A stretch of 64,000 nt of DNA from NCBI GenBank assembly GCA_029718625.1, contig CM056391.1, positions 24,616,141 to 24,680,140 of the forward strand. Direction: 5' to 3'. Origin of the DNA: Synaphobranchus kaupii (Eukaryota > Chordata > Actinopteri > Anguilliformes > Synaphobranchidae). Every line of letters begins with the position of its first letter. Position 1 is the stretch's first letter. The notes under the pieces were generated by a model that was not told where the DNA came from, searched no databases, and worked only from the letters and a program-made list of their open reading frames with translations. Shown here piece after piece: positions 24,110-34,655 of the stretch. Both the position numbers and the translations under genes were made by a program.

Positions 24110-24800
24110 CCATAATTCATTGGACAGTGACACATTTTTTGTTATTTTGGTTCTGTACTCAGTCATGAAAGAATACTGACTGTCAGCTTTAATTTGAGGG
24201 TATTTTCAACCATATCGGATGAACCGTTTAGAAATTATAGAACCTTTTGTGCATAGTCCCCCCCATTTTTGGGCATCATAATATTGGACAGTTTAACATA
24301 ATGTAGAATAATGTAATAATTTTTTATATTTAGTCGCATATCCTTTGCATGCTATGACTTCCTGATGTCTGTGACCCAGAAATATCAAAAGACTCTTGAT
24401 ATCTTATTTTCTGGTACTCCTACCAGCGATACTAGAACCTGCATTTGAATGGATCTCTATGGGAATTTGGGGGTGGGACTAGATTTAGCTGTAAATTACA
24501 CTGGAACAGTATGGAACATATGCTTGGCTAAATGGCTCTAAGTCATCAAGGGTCTGATGTATCAAAGAAGCCTTAAACCATCACTCTGCTGCCAGATATG
24601 CAGTAGATATGGATGGATCACAGGAGAAGAAACCCTTCAAGTTATCCATCCATATCTACTGCATATCTGGCAGCAGAGTGATGGTTTAAGGCTTGTTTGA
24701 TATGTCAGACCCTTGATGACTTAGAGCCATTTAGCCAACCATGTGTTCCATACTGTTCTAGTGTAATTTCAGCTAAATCTAGTCCCAATGTAGCATACCA
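24110..24800. mobile_element. Tc1-type MITE with internal hairpin
   Basis: The left part (24113-24330) resembles ends of non-autonomous Tc1-like elements, with TTGGACAGTGACAC near 24119 and a second TTGGACAGTTTAACATAATG near 24284. Positions 24335-24400 on the minus strand recall the C-terminal codons of a Tc1 transposase (a CKGYATKY-like ending), which also occur at 19893-19970. The remainder is a long palindrome (separate entry). There is no open transposase frame, and the right boundary is uncertain. Confidence 0.55.
24474..24787. repeat. Long inverted repeat with ~145-bp arms and ~25-bp loop
   Basis: Arm 1 (24474-24619, starting TGGGACTAGATTTAGCTG) is nearly the reverse complement of arm 2 (24644-24787, ending CAGCTAAATCTAGTCCCA). 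Arm identity by eye is high, with scattered mismatches and small indels. The arm sequence occurs once, without the palindrome, at about 20045-20200. As RNA or single-stranded DNA it would fold into one extended hairpin. Confidence 0.92.
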
Positions 24801-25403
24801 TGGCTCTCGTGAGCATCAGTATTTGATTGAATCCTGCCCAATAATTGTCAAACATTGAAATTATACCAAATCTATGTCAGTCATTGCGCAGACGGGTATT
24901 CCCACGTTGTAATCTCTGCCTTAGTCATTAAACTTTACACCTGCGCATATGATAAATGCAGCTATTTCATCAGCAGTTATCACTGCTAGGAGCAAGGTAC
25001 CGATTTAATATCTGCATTGCAGAAAGAAAAATAACAGGTACAGTACAAAAAAATGTATAAAGATAGAAAAAAGAACAAACACAATGAAAAACCAAACAAA
25101 CAAAACAAAAAAACAATCAAACAGTTCTCTTTATGTACACTACTGCAGCCAGGTTTGTAGAATTGCTTGAAAATCAACATTGAAAAGAAGAGACAGAAAC
25201 ACATTGTTAATAAGTTCAAGGCCCTTTCAAAGGAGACCAAATGATTCAACTCCAGTTGCTGAGAGGTCACTTCATACAAGGAAGAGAAATAACAACATGG
25301 AGGCCAGCAAACCTGCCTCTGTGCATGTAGTGAGGCATAAACAAATAACAAGGCACTTAGGCAGTGAATTTGTATTGCAAACACAAAGGCCTTACTTAAG
25401 ACA
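24801..25403. other. Non-coding DNA with an A-rich stretch
   Basis: An A-rich region at 25048-25115 gives a hydrophobic 140-codon frame on the minus strand that has no domain and is regarded as compositional. Nothing else was recognised. Confidence 0.5.
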
Positions 25404-26938
25404 TACACTACTCACAAAAAGTTAGGGATATTCTGCTTTCGGGTGAAATTTCAGGATGAACCTAAAATGCACTATAACCTTTACAGGTGAAATTAATTTG
25501 ACCTTCTCTAAACTTTTGAATGCACATGTCCAACTATTCAATGTTTCAGTACTTTTTGCACAACTTGCTGTTCTCTAACAAGGAGCTGAACGGCAAAATT
25601 CACAACAGGTGTTTGATCCATGAATCGACCAATAAATTTCCTGGTTCAATTAGAATTGGTATTTAAACAGTCCTCTTCATCATGCTGTTCACATTTTGAC
25701 ATCATGAGACCAAGACGACACCTAACAATTGATCAACAGTACCTCGCCATTGCGAGGCTTCAAACAGGATGTTCTCAGAGGGAAGTGGTCACTGAGCTTA
25801 GAGTGTCACAGAGTGTCATCAGCAGGTTGCAACAGAGATACAGAGAGACTGGAAGAGTCACAGAAAGGCATAGAAGTGGACGTCCTTTGGCCACATCCCA
25901 CACTGATGACCGCTTCATTGTGAACAGTGCCCTGCGGAACCGGATGATGAATGCCACTCAACTCCAGGCACATTTAAGGGAGGTGAGAGGCACCCAAGTG
26001 TCACGTCAGACCATTCGAAACCGTTTACATCAGCGTGGTCTGCGTGCTAGACGACCTGCAAGGGTACCTGACCACACCACCAGGCACAGGCGTCATCGTC
26101 TTGCATGGGCCAGGGAGCATTTACGCTGGACGAGGGACCAGTGGGCCTCAGTGCTGTTCTCTGATGAAAGTCGATTCACGTTGAGCAGAAATGATGGCCG
26201 CCAACGATGTTGGAGACGTCAAGGAGAGCGCTATGCATCAGCCACTGTTGTCACCAGACGACCCTTTGGTGGTGGCGGTGTTACAGTGTGGGCAGGTGTG
26301 TCTAGTCAATACAGAACTGCCCTACACTTTGTGAATGGTACAGTGACAAGCCCATACTACCTGAATAACATCATTAATCCAGTCATTGTGCCCCTGCATG
26401 AACAACACAGGCCTAATTTCATCTTCATGGACGACAATGCTCCAGCTCATCGAGGTCGCATCATTAGGGAAAGGCTGCTGGAGACTGGGGTACCTCAAAT
26501 GGAGTGGCCTGCACTTTCTCCAGACCTGAATCCCATAGAAAACCTATGGGATCAGCTGACTCACCGTGTAGAGGCTCGTAACTCTGTACCCCAGAACCTC
26601 AATGACCTGAGGGCCGCCCTTCAAGAAGAGTGGGATGCCATGCCTCAGCAGACAATAAGTCGACTTGTGAACAGCATGAGACGTCGTTGTCAAGCTGTAA
26701 TTGATGCTCAAGGGCACATGACAAGTTATTGAGACATTGACATTTTTGTTGTGGTATACCCACCACTGTTGTTGGCTTTTGTTTCAATAAATTGTTTGAG
26801 ATGAGGAAATCACCATTGCATGCTTCTACTTAAATGCCCTACTTTCATGATACGTATAATATCACTGTAGCGTGAACTTACATTTTCCATAAATTTCACC
26901 CGAAAGCCAAATATCCCTAACTTTTTGTGAGTAGTGTA
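25404..26938 (+). mobile_element. Intact Tc1-like DNA transposon, copy 2
   Basis: The element proper is 25406-26936 (1,531 bp), flanked by TA on both sides, with the same inverted termini as copy 1. The 3-bp length difference from copy 1 equals one extra Gly codon, so the rest is co-linear. A poly-A signal AATAAA lies at 26786-26791, about 55 bp after the stop. The two copies are inverted relative to each other and 7.7 kb apart. I noticed only a few base differences (for example near 25433, 25523 and 25789), without a full alignment. Confidence 0.97.
25704..26732 (+). CDS. Tc1-like DD34E transposase, copy 2
   Basis: Same enzyme as the copy at 16397-17422: 342 aa from the preferred Met ([12 protein letters not shown]), or 370 aa from the upstream Met at 25620. 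The order is paired-like helix-turn-helix DNA-binding region, basic region, then the DDE catalytic core with [16 protein letters not shown] and LNPIENLW intact; the last Asp and Glu are 34 residues apart as in classic Tc1. It carries Val at position 57 (370-aa numbering) where copy 1 has Ala, and four glycines in [11 protein letters not shown] where copy 1 has three. The four-Gly form resembles the glycine-rich box usual in Tc1 transposases. No disabling change is seen, so it may be active. Confidence 0.95.
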   Translation: MRPRRHLTIDQQYLAIARLQTGCSQREVVTELRVSQSVISRLQQRYRETGRVTERHRSGRPLATSHTDDRFIVNSALRNRMMNATQLQAHLREVRGTQVSRQTIRNRLHQRGLRARRPARVPDHTTRHRRHRLAWAREHLRWTRDQWASVLFSDESRFTLSRNDGRQRCWRRQGERYASATVVTRRPFGGGGVTVWAGVSSQYRTALHFVNGTVTSPYYLNNIINPVIVPLHEQHRPNFIFMDDNAPAHRGRIIRERLLETGVPQMEWPALSPDLNPIENLWDQLTHRVEARNSVPQNLNDLRAALQEEWDAMPQQTISRLVNSMRRRCQAVIDAQGHMTSY

Positions 26939-27637
26939 TGTCCTGACAGCACAATGTAGATGCTTTGTAATGCCATTTTACAACTATTGATTTAAAGTTT
27001 ACTTTCTGAAAACATGTGTCTCGACAGCTGATGCAAACCTGGAGCAACAGCCAGAGGTTATATGTGGAACTGTTGTACTTGTTCAATGCTAATGTCAACT
27101 TTCTGGTTATTTAAAGGTACAATATACTTACATTTTCCTTTTTGCGTGATGGAATCCTACTCAAGTTTTGAGTTGCAGAAAATGTAGTTTTTGCTCGGCA
27201 GAGAATAATGATATACTTATGATTCTAATTATAATTTGTGCCAAAAATAGGGCAGTTAAAATATTCAAATTTCTGAAGAATGCATGTTTGTACAAGCGGC
27301 TGTTTATAGACAGTTGTTGCCATTGTGATAGGAGTAGGTTGAAATAGTGTGTATGACCTCAATGTGCAGCTACTGTGTAATTTGGCCTGATGAGAGTTTC
27401 AAATTGCCTCTGATTGACTGAGACGTTTTAGTGCAATTCTATTTTTTTCTAGTTTATGAAAAACTTCCACCTATCATTTGCTTCAGCTTCTCCCAATGTA
27501 TGCAATCAGCAATGGAGTTCATTATTTCAAAGTTTCTGCATGATTCATGAGTAGCATTTAAACATATTTAAAACTTTAGAGTCTGTATTAGGTGCAAGGA
27601 AAATAAAGTCTGTCATTTGTTGAGACTGTATACACGG
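26939..27637. other. Non-coding DNA, nothing recognised
   Basis: AT-rich, single-copy-looking sequence between the intact Tc1 element and the next MITE. Confidence 0.4.
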
Positions 27638-27860
27638 CACTCTCGGAAAAAAAAGATAAGTCACTGGGGGTGGTACTCTCCTGGTATGTAAGATTTTACC
27701 CCTAGTCAGCAATACATAATTCATTTGTACCTTTTTTGCTTGTAAAAAGTATGTATTAGTACCCAAATAGACTATTATTGTACTTTCTGGATATATTTGG
27801 GAAATTTATTTCTTAAATAAGGAAAAATGTATCTCCATTTTACCTTTATTTCTGAGAGTG
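27638..27860. mobile_element. Small MITE with CACTCTC(A/G)GA termini
   Basis: Left end CACTCTCGGAAAAAAAAG and right end (reverse complement) CACTCTCAGAAATAAAGGT form imperfect terminal inverted repeats 223 bp apart. The interior is rich in GTACC/GGTAC-like motifs, as in a fish MITE type with such ends. There is no coding capacity. A target duplication is not clear because the right end abuts the next Tc1 relic at 27861. Confidence 0.6.
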
Positions 27861-28394
27861 TATATGGCCAAAAGTATCCAGACACCCCTTGGTCTGGGGC
27901 TGTTTTTCATGGTTCAGGCTAGGCTACTTAGTTCCAGTGAAGGCAAATCTTAACGCTACAGCATACAATGACGTTCTAGACGATTCTGTGCTTCCAACTT
28001 TGTGGCAACAGTTTTGGGAAAGTTCTTTCCTGTTACAGCATGACAATGCCCCCATGCACAAAGCAAGGTCCATACAGAAATGGTTTGTTGAGATTGTTGA
28101 GGCATGGAATAATTTGACTGGCCAACACAGAGCCCTGACGTCAAACCCATAAACACCTTTGGGATCAAATGGAACGCTGACTGCAAACCAGGCCTAATCA
28201 CCCACCAGTGTCTGACCTCACTAATGCTGTTCTGGCTGAATGGAAGCAAATCCCTGCCGCAATGTTCCAACATCTAGTGGAATGCTTTCCCAGAAGAGAG
28301 AGTGGAAGCTGTATAGCAGTAAAGTTAATGCCCATGATTTTGGAATTAAATGTTGGATAAAAAGGTGTCAATATACTTTTGGCCATGTAGTGTA
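27861..28394 (+). mobile_element. Internally deleted Tc1-like transposon
   Basis: The left terminus TATATGGCCAAAAGTATCCA and the right terminus ATACTTTTGGCCATGTAGTG are inverted copies and belong to a common fish Tc1 type. At 534 bp, about two thirds of a normal element is missing; the N-terminal coding half is deleted so that the left end joins the middle of the transposase. It is a defective copy needing a transposase in trans, if still mobile at all. Confidence 0.85.
27889..28250 (+). pseudogene. Tc1 transposase C-terminal remnant
   Basis: The frame 27889-28152 reads VWGCFSWF, then [19 protein letters not shown], which is the region around the second catalytic Asp. A shift around 28120 moves the expected SP-D-x-NP-I-E block out of frame. 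The first catalytic Asp and DNA-binding domain are deleted. Non-functional. Confidence 0.85.
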
Positions 28395-28544
28395 TTGAAG
28401 TCTAAAGAAAGATTTGTATCTCATAAGTCATGACTGAGTTGTAGGTCTTTTCTTAAGACAGTACAAACAAAAAAACCTGAGTTTAAACTTAAAATTAGGT
28501 GTTGCTGGGTGGGTTGCAACACCAGTGGGTTACTGTTCTACTGC
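28395..28544. other. Non-coding DNA
   Basis: Short stretch with nothing recognised. Confidence 0.4.
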
Positions 28545-28680
28545 ATGGATGGGCCCCACAGTCTGGTTTTAAATCTGGATTGTACCAGTGCTGGCTGTGG
28601 CCAGCAGCCATGCTGGACAATGTATAATTTTGAACTAGCATCGCCCAAGGAAGGGATGGTTTCAGTAAACCGGGATTATA
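28545..28680 (+). repeat. Possible old dispersed repeat, partner at 46660-46830
   Basis: The segment TTGTACCAGTGCTGGCTGTG followed by CAGCAGCC..GCTGG and CGCCCAAGG resembles, in order, the minus-strand sequence at 46660-46830 (CTGTACCAGTGCCAACTGCG, CAGCTGCC..GACTGG, GCCCAGGG). Similarity is moderate and seen by eye only. It may be a diverged SINE family. Confidence 0.35.
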
Positions 28681-31600
28681 GAGTGTCATTACATACTAGC
28701 AAGCCCAGCTTCTCAATCAGCTACCCACGTTCCGTCTTTTGAGCTGCACGTGAAGTGTGTTCTTCCCACTCACGTTTGTGCACACCTTACTTGTAGACTG
28801 AGATAGGAAGCGGAATCTTAACCATATTGTATGAAGTCGGATCCCTATGCTACAACTGTTTTCTGGCTACCTGAAATCATGTGATGACAGCAGGTCATAG
28901 CCTAACTGCAACATAACATTAGCTAGCGTTAAGTTCAAAGTCATAAAAGCCCCCCCCCCATGCACACACACAAATAAATAAATAAGTCACAGCTTGTGCA
29001 GGTCGGTGCCTTTGTTGTTTCCCATCGTCTTTCTTATTACGGAGTGCTGTTCAGGTCCTCTGACCTGGGAGTGCTTGTTAAAATGTCTGAGAGCCAGACC
29101 GTTGCTTACGCACACACCCACTTGACCGCCTGCCTCTCCGTTCTCCAGAGATCAAAACCCTCTCATTATGTTTATATCAGTGGGGTCCGCCGAGATAGAC
29201 CCCGTGCCACTGCCAGTGACATCTCCTCCCGCTGACATCAAGGGTCCGGCGCATTCCTCATTCCCATCCCTCATTCCCATTCCTCATTCCCATCCCTCAT
29301 TCCCATCCCTCAGCCATCTTCCCCCCACAGAAAACCTTTGAAATCTGAAGGAAATAAGGAATCACTGAAGCTGAGTGCTATTACCCATCTGTGTGTTTTT
29401 GTTGCCTTGATGGATGCATATGTTCCATTTTGACCATTAGTATATCCTCATAATGAGCTATTATTATAGCTCAAAAGAAGATTGTTATTTTGAAATAAAT
29501 CTGTGTTGTTGCAATATGAAAGGAGAATATGAAGTTGTTTCACCCTTTTAAATCAGACTTTTATTACCTCTTCATTATACTGCAATCCATAATTGTAATG
29601 CTTAATTCATATGTAGTGATGCAATTGTCAACATACACGTAAATCTACCTTTCAAATGGAGTGTGACTGGTCTCTGTACTCACGCCATGAAACTGCTTCT
29701 GCATTCATTTATATACGACCAGTAACACTTTCGCCGCTTTAGTTATAAACATAAATGAGGATTATTCTCTAAGATGCATTTTCCCTTTTGAAAGTGATGT
29801 CATAACAAGTGATGTCAGAAAAAAAGAAGCTTCAATGTCGCGGTACCGTGACATTGAATAGTGCTAAATGAGTGTGATACTGTAGTATGAGATATTAGTC
29901 ACAGTTTTACAAGTGAAGTTCTTTCTTCTCGTTTCTCACAAATAAACTCCCTCCAAGAAGTAAATCCACTGACTTGTTTTTGTCGTCATTCCTTTCCCTG
30001 TAAACCATGAGTAAAGCAAGCATAAATTCCCTCCCATAGCTGTTTGTAAGGGCTTATGCTCAGGGATTCTGAGCATCATTCACTCTATATTGGTTGTGAG
30101 AAGGTGCTTTTTTTATTCCGCTTCTTTCAAGAAGGAAGACGGATAAGAGACCAGGGGATATTCGAGATTCCATCTCTGAAATAAAGCCTTTAAAGAGACA
30201 TTCCCTTTTTAAACTCCCCCCCCCCCCCCTCTCATTCCCCATCTGGATGGTTGCCGATGATGCATACAATTATAACAGAATTGCATTCATTTGAAGAATT
30301 GAATTAAAACAAACTGAAATCGCCGTATGCTCGGTCTCATAATAATGGTTGTAGCTTTTACAGTTTGAAGTCTTTGCTTGTTATTATAATGTCACCCTGT
30401 GAAGGGCTGTCAGTCAGTTAGTTAGTTAGTGCATGCAGTGCATTAATTTTGGTGGATTTATATTAAAATATATTTTTTGCCTGTTGTTTCTGCTGGAATT
30501 TCAGAGCTGACCCTACAGAATTTAGTGCTTTTCTTATTCAGAGTGCATCATGCTAGCATTTTCACACTTTAGAGGTGGTGCAACCTGTAGAAAAAGTAAG
30601 TTGCTCAAGGGTGTTGCAGTCGTAAATGCGAAGAAAGATGTGTACCAATGTCTCCATTTTAGTTTTACTTAACTTGTGTTTCAGAAATCAAATCAGGCTA
30701 GCAGAAATGTTTTGGTGTTGTGGCATTCCTCAGATTGCAATCTGGAGAGACAAGGCCAATCAACCCAACCGTTTCCTTTAAGCACACTTCCCTTGTGTTT
30801 GTGATAATATTTTCAGTTTTCTCTAAGTAATCATCTATCATAAAACTTTATGTAAGTACAGCATCTCCACATTTTAAATCTTGATTATATGTTCTTATGA
30901 ATGTCAATTTATGATTAAAAAAAATTATGGTGAGATACGTAAGAATCTTATAAAAACAAATAGAAATTGGACAATATCAAATTAGACAATCCTTTTATGG
31001 AAGGATTTTTGCTGCAGAGCACCCACAAAATGTTTTTTTTCTTTGCTGGGAAGCACACCTATTCACTTTTTTTTATTCAGTTGAACATGGCTTTTCAGAC
31101 TGGAGTTGAAGGACCTGGCAGTAGTAAGATTTTATCCCCATTAGTAACCATTATATTTTTTATATTTTTATATGCTATATCAGTTTGAAATAAACACCTT
31201 TCTGGACAAATGTTGATCTTAATTTTGCAATCAAAACTGATAAATTTTTGTTCTAAACATAATAGACAAATCCTATATTTAGTCTCTTTAGTCATCGTAC
31301 CAGGCGGTTTTGGGATCGGCTATTTGGATTACTTGAACTACAGTAAGAGCCATACACTTTGACAGATAAAAGTATAATAAAAGTACAGAAATTCAAACAT
31401 GCTATGGAGACATCTGGAGAATCAATATCAATTAATCATAAGATCATGTTAAAATATTCAATACCTTGAATTAATAAGATGCAGTATCTGGTGAATTGTA
31501 CACATAAATGGTATTGCCATGCGAATTGAGTATCAAATCCTTGCTTCACTTTTCTCTGAATTTTCCTTATTTCCACCATTATTTGCCGATGCCATTTTGT

Positions 31601-33000
31601 AAAGGGGGGAAACCAAATGTCTTCATGCGGTCTTCACATAAGAGCTCTCCCCACATTAGGCAGCCAGAGTCCGCCTGTCTCTATGCTTATCTAGGCAACA
31701 GTGAGATCATCCTGGCTCTTTTCAGACCTTTCAGGCCTTGTTTGCTAACAGCTACCAGAATAGTTTGCAGTGCAGCGTGCTAAGTGTATGCCAGGTAATT
31801 TCATTAGGGTTCAGTGGGTGAATGCCTAATAGGCTACACACTCTCCCCACCCGGCCGTGGTTCACTGTCTCTGCATTTTTATAGTTAGCGGTCCAAAGTT
31901 GAAGGCAGCTTTGTAGACGTGGTGTGTGCGTGCAAGCTATTACCATGATGGTCATGACATGCATACATAACGGAGTGCAGTTGCAGTGTGCCCTGTTTCT
32001 ATTCGTATCCACACTCTCCCAGTTTAGTTTTGTTTTTGATCATTCATTTTAATATTTACATGAATTGTATTATATTTGCTTTCTTTGCTGTCTATTCACA
32101 GAGAAGACAGTGAAAAGCCGTAGTGCTATAAATTTTGACAGACCTATACAGGTTCAACATGAATCCATGCACACACACACACACACACCAGCAAATCATC
32201 CAATCAACTACATAATGTCTCGAACAACTGCACTGTAGTGTGTGTGTTTTGCACATCTGAAGAGGCTAAGATACGAGGGGTGATGGATCTGCTGGCACTT
32301 CTCCCGATGATGGATAGGACTTCCAAGCTTTGTCTGATTTCATCTCCCATCATCCCCCTCTGGCAAGTCAGGCACATTTTATGATGACCGGGTGTACGTT
32401 GACAGATCGAGGTCTTGCTGTAGAGATATTACTACAATAAATAGCGATTGAGATGAAAAACACAAACACATCCACATATAATATTATCGTGCATTTTTCA
32501 GGTCCTCCGTGAGTGGAGGAAATATTCGCAGTGGTTTATGCTCTGAGACTCCATAAAAGAGCATAACTAACAACACCGATCGTGTTCTGCTGCTGTTCCA
32601 CGGAGATAAGGAAATGGCGTGGTATCGTTAAAGGTCATTATCAATCTAGTCAAATACAGTCTAAGAGGAAAATAATTATAGGAAAGTAATTTGCTTTAAT
32701 CTTATACCATCAACTTGCATTATTTGAAGTTCCTATATTTCTTACGGATAGAACATGAAAAGGGCTTTAAAACAAAACCAAACCCATATTTTATTCAAAT
32801 CTTGTCATTTTCAGAATGAAGGAATACTATGAAAAGGTTGTGGGTAGGTCCTCCAAGCTTATTGTTTTGATTTCTCCTATAATTGTGATCTGAACTGTAT
32901 ACATATTTGTATATGACTGATGTATTATGCAGTATAAGACTTCTGCACAATAGCATTTCCATTTGATTTTGCAATTTGTAATATCACGCAAACACATTTA
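28681..33000. other. Non-coding DNA with small simple repeats
   Basis: No gene recognised. It holds a C run at 28951-28959, a 12-bp minisatellite at 29256-29312 (separate entry), a C run at 30217-30229, TTAG repeats at 30417-30430 and a short CA run at 32169-32188. The segment 29000-29250 is GC-rich without an identifiable exon. Confidence 0.4.
29256..29312. repeat. Short 12-bp minisatellite
   Basis: About five copies of CTCATTCCCATC, with T/C variants, in tandem. Pure simple-sequence expansion with no evidence of function. Confidence 0.85.
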
Positions 33001-33002
33001 TT

Positions 33003-33290
33003 GACTTCTCAATAATGCATAACCAATGTTGCTAGCACAGACTTAACCTAGTTATAAGTGGGATGAGCTACTCTCCTGACACGCAATTGCATGATTACTT
33101 TTCCAGTAATTCTTTTACATACCTTTGTCTTTTTTGGGTGGGGGGGGGGCTAGGCTCTCCATATGGCTTCCATATTTCATTTCATTTAGAAATTTCAGAT
33201 ATCATTCAAATACATGAACTGACTTCTTAATAATGCATGCTCACTGTTGCTAGCATGTAATTAACCTAGTTATAAGTGGGGTTAACTGCA
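33003..33290. repeat. Direct duplication, ~60-80 bp units 218 bp apart
   Basis: GACTTCTCAATAATGCATAA..GTTGCTAGCA..TTAACCTAGTTATAAGTGGG at 33003-33063 recurs at 33221-33281 as GACTTCTTAATAATGCATGC and onwards, with the same block order. Similarity extends weakly upstream (ATATCACGCAAACACAT against ATATCATTCAAATACAT). This fits an old tandem duplication of about 218 bp. Confidence 0.8.
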
Positions 33291-33638
33291 CTCCTGTTAT
33301 ACATTACTAATGCATTTATAAATAATTTTTGTAACCCTGCGAACACCAGCGCAAAACTGCTTAATTAATATGATGGATCCAACAGAACATGTTAAATTAT
33401 TTTTTTGTATGTTTGGGGTGACGAAATTCCACATGGAACTAACTGTTAACTACATCAATAATAGAAGACAAATATTGACGATAAAAGACAAGAAGATGAT
33501 AGATAAGATAATTTTCCCTCATCTAATCTCCCTCATATTATTCATTAATGTATTTATTACAATCATGTACATGTATACATGAGTTTGATCTTGTTGCTAA
33601 TTTTTCAGACTAGGTATAGAGATGTATATGTGCATATG
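33291..33638. other. Non-coding DNA, nothing recognised
   Basis: AT-rich sequence with a chance open frame of 70 codons. No domain seen. Confidence 0.4.
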
Positions 33639-33640
33639 TA

Positions 33641-34115
33641 CAGTTCTGTGCATAAGTCTTAGGCACCATAGATTTTTTATATAATTATTTTCTTTGATGT
33701 TAATTTTTTGCCTTCTGCATTAGTGTGTCAGTAGGAAAGATCAAATTTTAGATTTCCAAATATACATTTTCCAAAGAATTAATTTAACTATCTTTGTTAA
33801 AAAGAAGGACAAGGAGTGCAACAGATGGTGTGGCCTCCACAGAGCCCTGATCTCAACATCATTGAGGCTGTCTTGGATTACCTGGACAGACAGAAGCAAG
33901 CGAGACAGCCAAAGTCTGCAGAACAACTGTGGCAAATGCTTGGAACCGCCTGCCAGCTAATTTTCTTATGAAATTGCACAATAATGTACCTAAGAGAATT
34001 GATGCAGATTTTTTACTGTTTACTGCTCTTTATAGTCAATTGTTTCAATTGTTAAAGCATCTTCGCTTTACAGATTTTTTTTTACAGACTTTTGCACAGT
34101 TGAAGGCACACTGTA
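33641..34115 (+). mobile_element. Internally deleted Tc1-like transposon
   Basis: The left end CAGTTCTGTGCATAAGTCTT next to TA is a known fish Tc1 terminus type. The right end keeps CAGACTTTTGCACAGT (34085-34100) in inverted form. At 33803-33945 the plus strand reads QQMVWPPQSPDLNIIEAVLD, the block with the catalytic Glu. Most of the transposase, including both Asp residues, is deleted. The exact right boundary is uncertain. Confidence 0.75.
33803..33945 (+). pseudogene. Tc1 transposase C-terminal remnant
   Basis: A short coding relic with SPDLNIIEAVLDYLDRQ, matching the region after the second Asp in Tc1 transposases; NIIE replaces the usual NPIE. The rest of the gene is missing. Non-functional. 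Confidence 0.75.
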
Positions 34116-34584
34116 GGTAGGGTTTCTCCAAGGAGTAATGTCAGGTCCTACAAACCAGTTAAAAGGAAGTACTTTAAACATTTTTTTTTCCCTTTGATGC
34201 ATGAAGCTTTTTGTATTTTATTTTATGCTTAAAAACAGGAGCCTCAATACATCATCACAAGGCATTTTCCGTGTCTGGCGGTAACATGAACTCCCCGCTC
34301 AACTCAATTTGCTTTCCTGTTTTGTGAGATCTTCACATCGCCTCAGGCTCAAGGCTCTGTTCTCCTACAGCCAGCAGGCTTCACAAATTTTTTTTTGCGG
34401 GGGGCGGGAGCTGAAAAAGAAGAGTGAAGATTCTGGCTCAGATAAATTGTCTTGGGTTTCCGAGGTTCCCACAGGTGCAGCCGCTCGCGAAGGCCTATCA
34501 GGGCCAGTCAGGTGGAGAGGAATGTCGGTCGGCTGCCCTTAAGGTGTATTTTCTATCAGAAAATGGACATCCTAGTCTAATTTT
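34116..34584. other. Non-coding DNA, nothing recognised
   Basis: Contains a GC-richer patch at 34395-34540 with an open frame that shows no domain. Confidence 0.4.
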
Positions 34585-34655
34585 GTAATGCACTTACTGT
34601 ACGTCGCTTTGGATAAAAGCGTCTGCTAAATAAATGTAATGTAATGTAATGTAAT
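34585..34655 (+). repeat. L2 (UnaL2-like) LINE or SINE 3' tail with TGTAA repeats
   Basis: TACGTCGCTTTGGATAAAAG followed by CGTCTGCTAAATAAATG and four to five TGTAA repeats (34633-34655). This is the conserved 3' end by which L2-type reverse transcriptases such as eel UnaL2 recognise their RNA, with the short tandem terminal repeat described for that element. Upstream LINE body is not recognisable, so the copy is strongly 5'-truncated. Confidence 0.88.

Noticed and set aside
24986..25408. 140-aa hydrophobic protein on the minus strand
   Set aside because: It comes from an A-rich stretch read as Phe/Leu/Cys; no domain, no gene context, and its start lies at the edge of the Tc1 element.
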